Of a stretch of 8,356 nt of DNA, positions 5,448 through 8,356 are shown in pieces. Made by a program: the position numbers and the translations under genes. How positions within the stretch are numbered: the first letter of the stretch is position 1; each line of letters begins with the position of its first letter. Source of the DNA: Saprospirales bacterium. Its GTDB lineage: Bacteria; Bacteroidota; Bacteroidia; Chitinophagales; Saprospiraceae. Below the pieces are notes generated by a model that was given only the letters and a program-made list of their open reading frames with translations, was not told the DNA's origin and did not search any database. The stretch spans positions 1-8,356 of the forward strand of contig JAHEAS010000117.1 of the NCBI GenBank assembly GCA_024642645.1. Reading direction: 5' to 3'.

Positions 5448-6529
5448 CAAGCTGCCAAAAATGTGGCCACGGCATTTTCCACCGCTTTTTCATCGAAAAA
5501 AACGCCTTGAAGCCCAGTAAGCTTTTTTGCCTCCAGGATTCCTACCCCCAAGTTCAATGCATTTTGTTTTTGAGTGTAAAACACATTTTCTCGCAAAAAT
5601 TTCGCTGCAAGGTACTCCTGTTCCGTTTGTCCTGGCGTAGGAATAAGCAGGGCTGGCTTTCCAAGTCGAGCCAAGTCCATCACCGTACTGTAGCCCGAGC
5701 GTCCGATAAATACACTGCTCTTAAGAATTGCTTGCTGGAGTTGCTCACCTGTCATTGAGGCTACGATTTCGATATTTTTTGAAATCAAGGCGGAGGCTTC
5801 TCTTTGTTGTCCCGGCCTGCCTTGGACTATTAGCATTTGGCCTTCTAGATGCTCGGCCTGTTCAATAATTGCCTTTTCAAGCCTAGTTCGCTGTGGCTCT
5901 GGACCAGAAAGCACGACAATGGCATCGTATCGCTTGGTGGCAGCATTGCTTTTTTCCAATTGAGAGAGTGCGCCAATGTACTTAGCCTTTGCCCTCAACC
6001 GAGGTTTGATTGGGTGGGAAAGCTCGCCTGACAAGTTCTTTATCGATGCCACATCTGGAATCCAACATTCATCGAACTGTTTGACAATTAGGTGGTTGAG
6101 GTAATTAACCGCTCTGTTTGCCAAAAAAAATGGTACTTGGATATTTACCTGATGCGTGAGAAATATACTGCGCTTCTTTGAAGCAAAACATCCAAAACGG
6201 TTATCGGAGATGATACCATCTATACCTTGGCTTTTCACAAGGTGTCGCAATAAACGGTGTTCCAGCCAGATGGCTCGAATGATTTTGGGCAACTGCCAAG
6301 CCATGTTCCAAGTCATGGACTGTGCTTTGTATTTAACGTTGTAACCGGGCAGCTCAAAACTGTGCAGGTCTGGGAATGTTTGCCGAAGCAATGCCAATGC
6401 GTCACCGTCGGAGGCGAGTACCACGATAGCCCCTTGCCGATGCAATTCCCGAATGAGCGGGATACAGCGAGTGGCATGCCCAAGCCCCCAACCAAGCGGG
6501 GCCACAAGGATTTTTATCGATTGGCTCAA
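5444..6529 (-). CDS. GT28/MurG-like glycosyltransferase
   Basis: The 361-residue protein has the two-domain GT-B layout of MurG/GT28-like enzymes. The N-terminal Rossmann half starts IKILVAPLGWGLGHATR, with the Gly-rich GLGHATR loop (15-21) expected to face the acceptor and phosphate. The C-terminal half has VVLSGPEPQR (about 205-214), FIGRSGYSTVMDLARLGKP (275-291) and PTPGQTEQEYLA (297-308), which match the nucleotide-sugar binding region of the family. No signal peptide is seen; it would act in the cytoplasm or at the inner membrane face. Donor and acceptor are unknown. The start is TTG: an in-frame stop at 6551-6553 leaves no ATG or GTG upstream, and TTG at 6529 gives MSQSIKILVAPL. It is divergent from the small lipoprotein ORF by 43 bases. 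Its stop codon shares TTAA with the ATL gene. Confidence 0.87.
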   Translation of the reverse strand: MSQSIKILVAPLGWGLGHATRCIPLIRELHRQGAIVVLASDGDALALLRQTFPDLHSFELPGYNVKYKAQSMTWNMAWQLPKIIRAIWLEHRLLRHLVKSQGIDGIISDNRFGCFASKKRSIFLTHQVNIQVPFFLANRAVNYLNHLIVKQFDECWIPDVASIKNLSGELSHPIKPRLRAKAKYIGALSQLEKSNAATKRYDAIVVLSGPEPQRTRLEKAIIEQAEHLEGQMLIVQGRPGQQREASALISKNIEIVASMTGEQLQQAILKSSVFIGRSGYSTVMDLARLGKPALLIPTPGQTEQEYLAAKFLRENVFYTQKQNALNLGVGILEAKKLTGLQGVFFDEKAVENAVATFLAAC

Positions 6530-6572
6530 GGATTTAGCTAAGTTTGTGCTTTATGTAAAACAAGCATTGGCT

Positions 6573-6668
6573 ATGAAATTACTACGTTGGCAATCAATCC
6601 TGCTTCTTTTTTTTGGCTGTTGCCTGCTGTTGGCAGCTTGCCGGGCAAGTGATTGTACCTGTCCATGA
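6573..6668 (+). CDS. Very small putative lipoprotein
   Basis: This ORF of 31 codons starts with a textbook lipoprotein signal peptide: MKLLRWQ, a hydrophobic stretch (SILLLFFGCCLLLAA) and a lipobox LLAAC. After cleavage and lipidation only about ten residues (CRASDCTCP) would remain, including two more cysteines. A longer in-frame start at 6453 overlaps the glycosyltransferase gene and is unlikely, because it would bury the signal sequence. It sits alone between the divergent glycosyltransferase gene and the convergent ribonuclease gene. The only following hairpin has a T run on the other strand. No function is known. The signal peptide is clear, but a protein this short could also be a decayed remnant of a longer lipoprotein gene. 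Confidence 0.5.
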   Translation: MKLLRWQSILLLFFGCCLLLAACRASDCTCP

Positions 6669-6672
6669 AACG

Positions 6673-6692
6673 AAAAAGGGGGCTGCCCCCTT
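6673..6692 (-). terminator. Intrinsic terminator of the ribonuclease gene
   Basis: AAGGGGG (6676-6682) and CCCCCTT (6686-6692) form a 7-bp stem around a 3-base loop. Read on the minus strand, the stem is followed by five T residues (6677-6673, the first also in the arm). It lies about 45 bases after the ribonuclease stop codon and five bases beyond the stop of the convergent lipoprotein ORF. The plus strand has only TT after the stem. Confidence 0.8.
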
Positions 6693-6735
6693 AGGAAGCA
6701 ATCCCCTTCTCCGTACTTTCTATTTCAATTTGGCC

Positions 6736-8286
6736 TTAGTTCAATCTGATTTCGTCGTCTGTATTGTTAAAAAACTTGTACTCCGAAACTTGATAGCTAT
6801 TGTCCGCTTTGATGTTTATCCATTTATAGTATTTCCTGTACCACTTCATCTGCATATTGGGCAGTCCTTTTTTCAAGAAAGCCTGCACAAATGGGTGCGT
6901 CTTGAGTATCATCTTGCCTTTGGCTCCCGAATCCAAAATGAACTTCAAATCCCGCTCGATGAGGTCTGTTACTAAAACAGAAGGGGTAACCTTTCCAGTG
7001 CCATTGCAGGCGGGGCATTGTTCAGCAGTATTGATTTTCACTTCCGGCCTTACCCGTTGGCGGGTGATTTGCATCAGCCCAAACTTACTCAACGGCAAAA
7101 TGGTGTGCTGGGCACGGTCTTTACGCATGGCATCACGCATCACTTTGAAGAGTTCCTTCTTGTGTTCGTTGTTCCGCATGTCGATGAAGTCAATGGTAAT
7201 GAGACCACCGATGTCTCGCAGGCGCAGTTGCCTTGCGATTTCCTCTGCCGCCTCCACATTGACGTTCAGCACTGCCTCTTCTTGGTTGGTACCAGTCATT
7301 TTATGACCGCTGTTCACGTCAATAACGTGCATTGCCTCTGTTGACTCAATGATAATGTAGGCACCACTGTTCAAGGTGGCAGTTTTACCAAAGGAGGATT
7401 TGATTTGACGGGTCACGCCATGTGTCTCAAAAATCGGCTTGTTCTTGTTGTGCAATGAGGCGATTTCCACTTTATCAGGGGCTATGTTGCCCAAGAAGTG
7501 GCGAATATTTTGGTAGAGCTGCTTATCGTTGACTACGATTCGATTAAAGGAATCGCTGAGGATGTCCCGCAGAATGCTCGTTGTCTTATCCAGCTCGCTA
7601 AGGAGCTTGGTAGGTGGTTTTGCGCCTTGGAGTTGGTTGAAGACATCCTCCCATTTGCTCTGCATCATGGCCAGTTCCTCGTTGAGGTCCTGAATGCGCT
7701 TGCCCTCTGCTGCAGTGCGCACAATGACACCAAAGTTTTTTGGTTTAATGCTTTCAATCAGCGATTTTAGTCGCTTGCGTTCTTCGGAATTGGCAATCTT
7801 TTTGGAAACGGCGACGATGTCCGAGAAGGGCGTAAGCACCAAAAAACGGCCAGGAATAGTCAGTTCGCAGCTTAAGCGAGGCCCTTTGGTTGAAATAGGC
7901 TCTTTAAGGATTTGCACTAAAATGGGCTGCCGCCTTGTGACGACCTGGTCCATTTTGCCTGTCTTAATGATTTCCGGCTCAATCTTAAAGTTGTCCAGAG
8001 CAGGAGAAGTTTGGCTGCCAGACAGTACGCTGTTGGTGTACTTTAGGAGCGATTTCAGCTTTGGACCAAGGTCTGTGTAATGGAGAAATGCTTCTTTTTT
8101 GTGGCCAATGTCCACAAAAGCAGCATTGAGGTTGGGCATTGTTTTGATGATTTTGCCCAAAAAAATGTCACCTACCGAGAAGTTGTTGTTCGTTTTCTGG
8201 TGGTGAAGCTCTACTAGCTTGCCGTCCTCCAGCAGCGCGATTTCTACTTCGGTGGGCGTAGAATTGATGATTAATTCCTTATCCAC
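6736..8286 (-). CDS. rng: Ribonuclease G/E family endoribonuclease
   Basis: The 516-residue Rne/Rng-family enzyme cuts single-stranded RNA in mRNA decay and rRNA maturation. The N-terminal S1 domain (about 37-135) includes VGDIFLGKIIKTMPNLNAAFVDIG. It is interrupted by an insertion of about 40 residues (75-118) common in Bacteroidota enzymes. FGVIVRTAAEG (185-195) belongs to the 5'-sensor region. The DNase I-like catalytic part has D323 in VIDVNSG and D366 in ITIDFIDM, the two metal-binding Asp residues. CPACNGTGK (424-432) is the zinc-link. The small C-terminal domain ends at 516 without the RNase E scaffold region, so the size is RNase G-like. The start is GTG: an in-frame TGA lies nine bases upstream with no ATG between, and the resulting MDKELIINSTPTEVEIALLEDGKL matches the family N-terminus. 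Confidence 0.95.
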   Translation of the reverse strand: MDKELIINSTPTEVEIALLEDGKLVELHHQKTNNNFSVGDIFLGKIIKTMPNLNAAFVDIGHKKEAFLHYTDLGPKLKSLLKYTNSVLSGSQTSPALDNFKIEPEIIKTGKMDQVVTRRQPILVQILKEPISTKGPRLSCELTIPGRFLVLTPFSDIVAVSKKIANSEERKRLKSLIESIKPKNFGVIVRTAAEGKRIQDLNEELAMMQSKWEDVFNQLQGAKPPTKLLSELDKTTSILRDILSDSFNRIVVNDKQLYQNIRHFLGNIAPDKVEIASLHNKNKPIFETHGVTRQIKSSFGKTATLNSGAYIIIESTEAMHVIDVNSGHKMTGTNQEEAVLNVNVEAAEEIARQLRLRDIGGLITIDFIDMRNNEHKKELFKVMRDAMRKDRAQHTILPLSKFGLMQITRQRVRPEVKINTAEQCPACNGTGKVTPSVLVTDLIERDLKFILDSGAKGKMILKTHPFVQAFLKKGLPNMQMKWYRKYYKWINIKADNSYQVSEYKFFNNTDDEIRLN

Positions 8287-8299
8287 AATGGTTCATTTA

Positions 8300-8319
8300 A
8301 AACTCCTAACCAGGAGTTT
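8300..8319. promoter_or_regulatory. Hairpin immediately upstream of the ribonuclease start codon
   Basis: AAACTCCT (8300-8307) and AGGAGTTT (8312-8319) form a perfect 8-bp stem with a 4-base loop. On the minus strand it ends 13 bases before the GTG start and is followed by TAAATG. With only four T residues in a row at its end it is a weak terminator at best. It may close an upstream gene outside the window or be a leader structure of the ribonuclease mRNA. The rest of 8287-8356 shows no gene that I can support. Confidence 0.45.
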
Positions 8320-8356
8320 AGCAGGAATAGCCAAGCAGGTACGTCCGCTACCGCAC

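Overview
The window looks like chromosomal DNA of a member of the Bacteroidota, possibly the Saprospiria/Chitinophagia side. This is inferred from protein style: an HtpG with a Gly/Met-rich segment before its C-terminal end, a 516-residue Rne/Rng-type RNase with an expanded S1 region, and a short MGMT-like protein with PAHRV. The start codons lack obvious Shine-Dalgarno sequences, and one promoter fits the Bacteroidota form (TTG, 21 bases, TAnnTTTG). No mobile element, CRISPR array, tRNA or rRNA was seen.

Layout. 2-1063 (+) is the 3' part of rpsA (ribosomal protein S1), ending in a polyproline and Ala/Glu/Val/Thr-rich tail and a strong intrinsic terminator. It converges on htpG (1195-3075, -), a complete Hsp90-family chaperone. 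Next comes an AT-rich intergenic region (3076-3385) and an unrecognised small gene (3386-3694, +). After that gene, about 250 bases contain several successive hairpins and end in a plus-strand intrinsic terminator at 3930-3984, so a structured 3' UTR or a small RNA is likely. A bidirectional terminator (3986-4023) follows and closes the minus-strand unit 5066-4029. That unit holds a TrpF-like TIM-barrel protein lacking the usual catalytic Cys, then a MazG-like NTP pyrophosphohydrolase.

Divergent from that unit is a small alkyltransferase-like (ATL) gene (5124-5447, +). Its stop codon overlaps the stop codon of a convergent GT28/MurG-like glycosyltransferase gene (5444-6529, -). Divergent from the glycosyltransferase is a 31-residue lipoprotein ORF (6573-6668, +). 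It converges on a Rne/Rng-family ribonuclease gene (6736-8286, -, GTG start), which has its own terminator and a hairpin just before its start codon.

Most genes are conserved housekeeping functions: translation (S1), protein folding (HtpG), RNA decay (RNase G/E), nucleotide-pool hygiene (MazG-like) and alkylation-damage recognition (ATL). They lie in short units that alternate in direction, not in one pathway operon. The least explained parts are the small-gene/structured-RNA unit at 3386-3984 and the apparently non-catalytic TrpF paralogue. I see no clear evidence of a large novel system.
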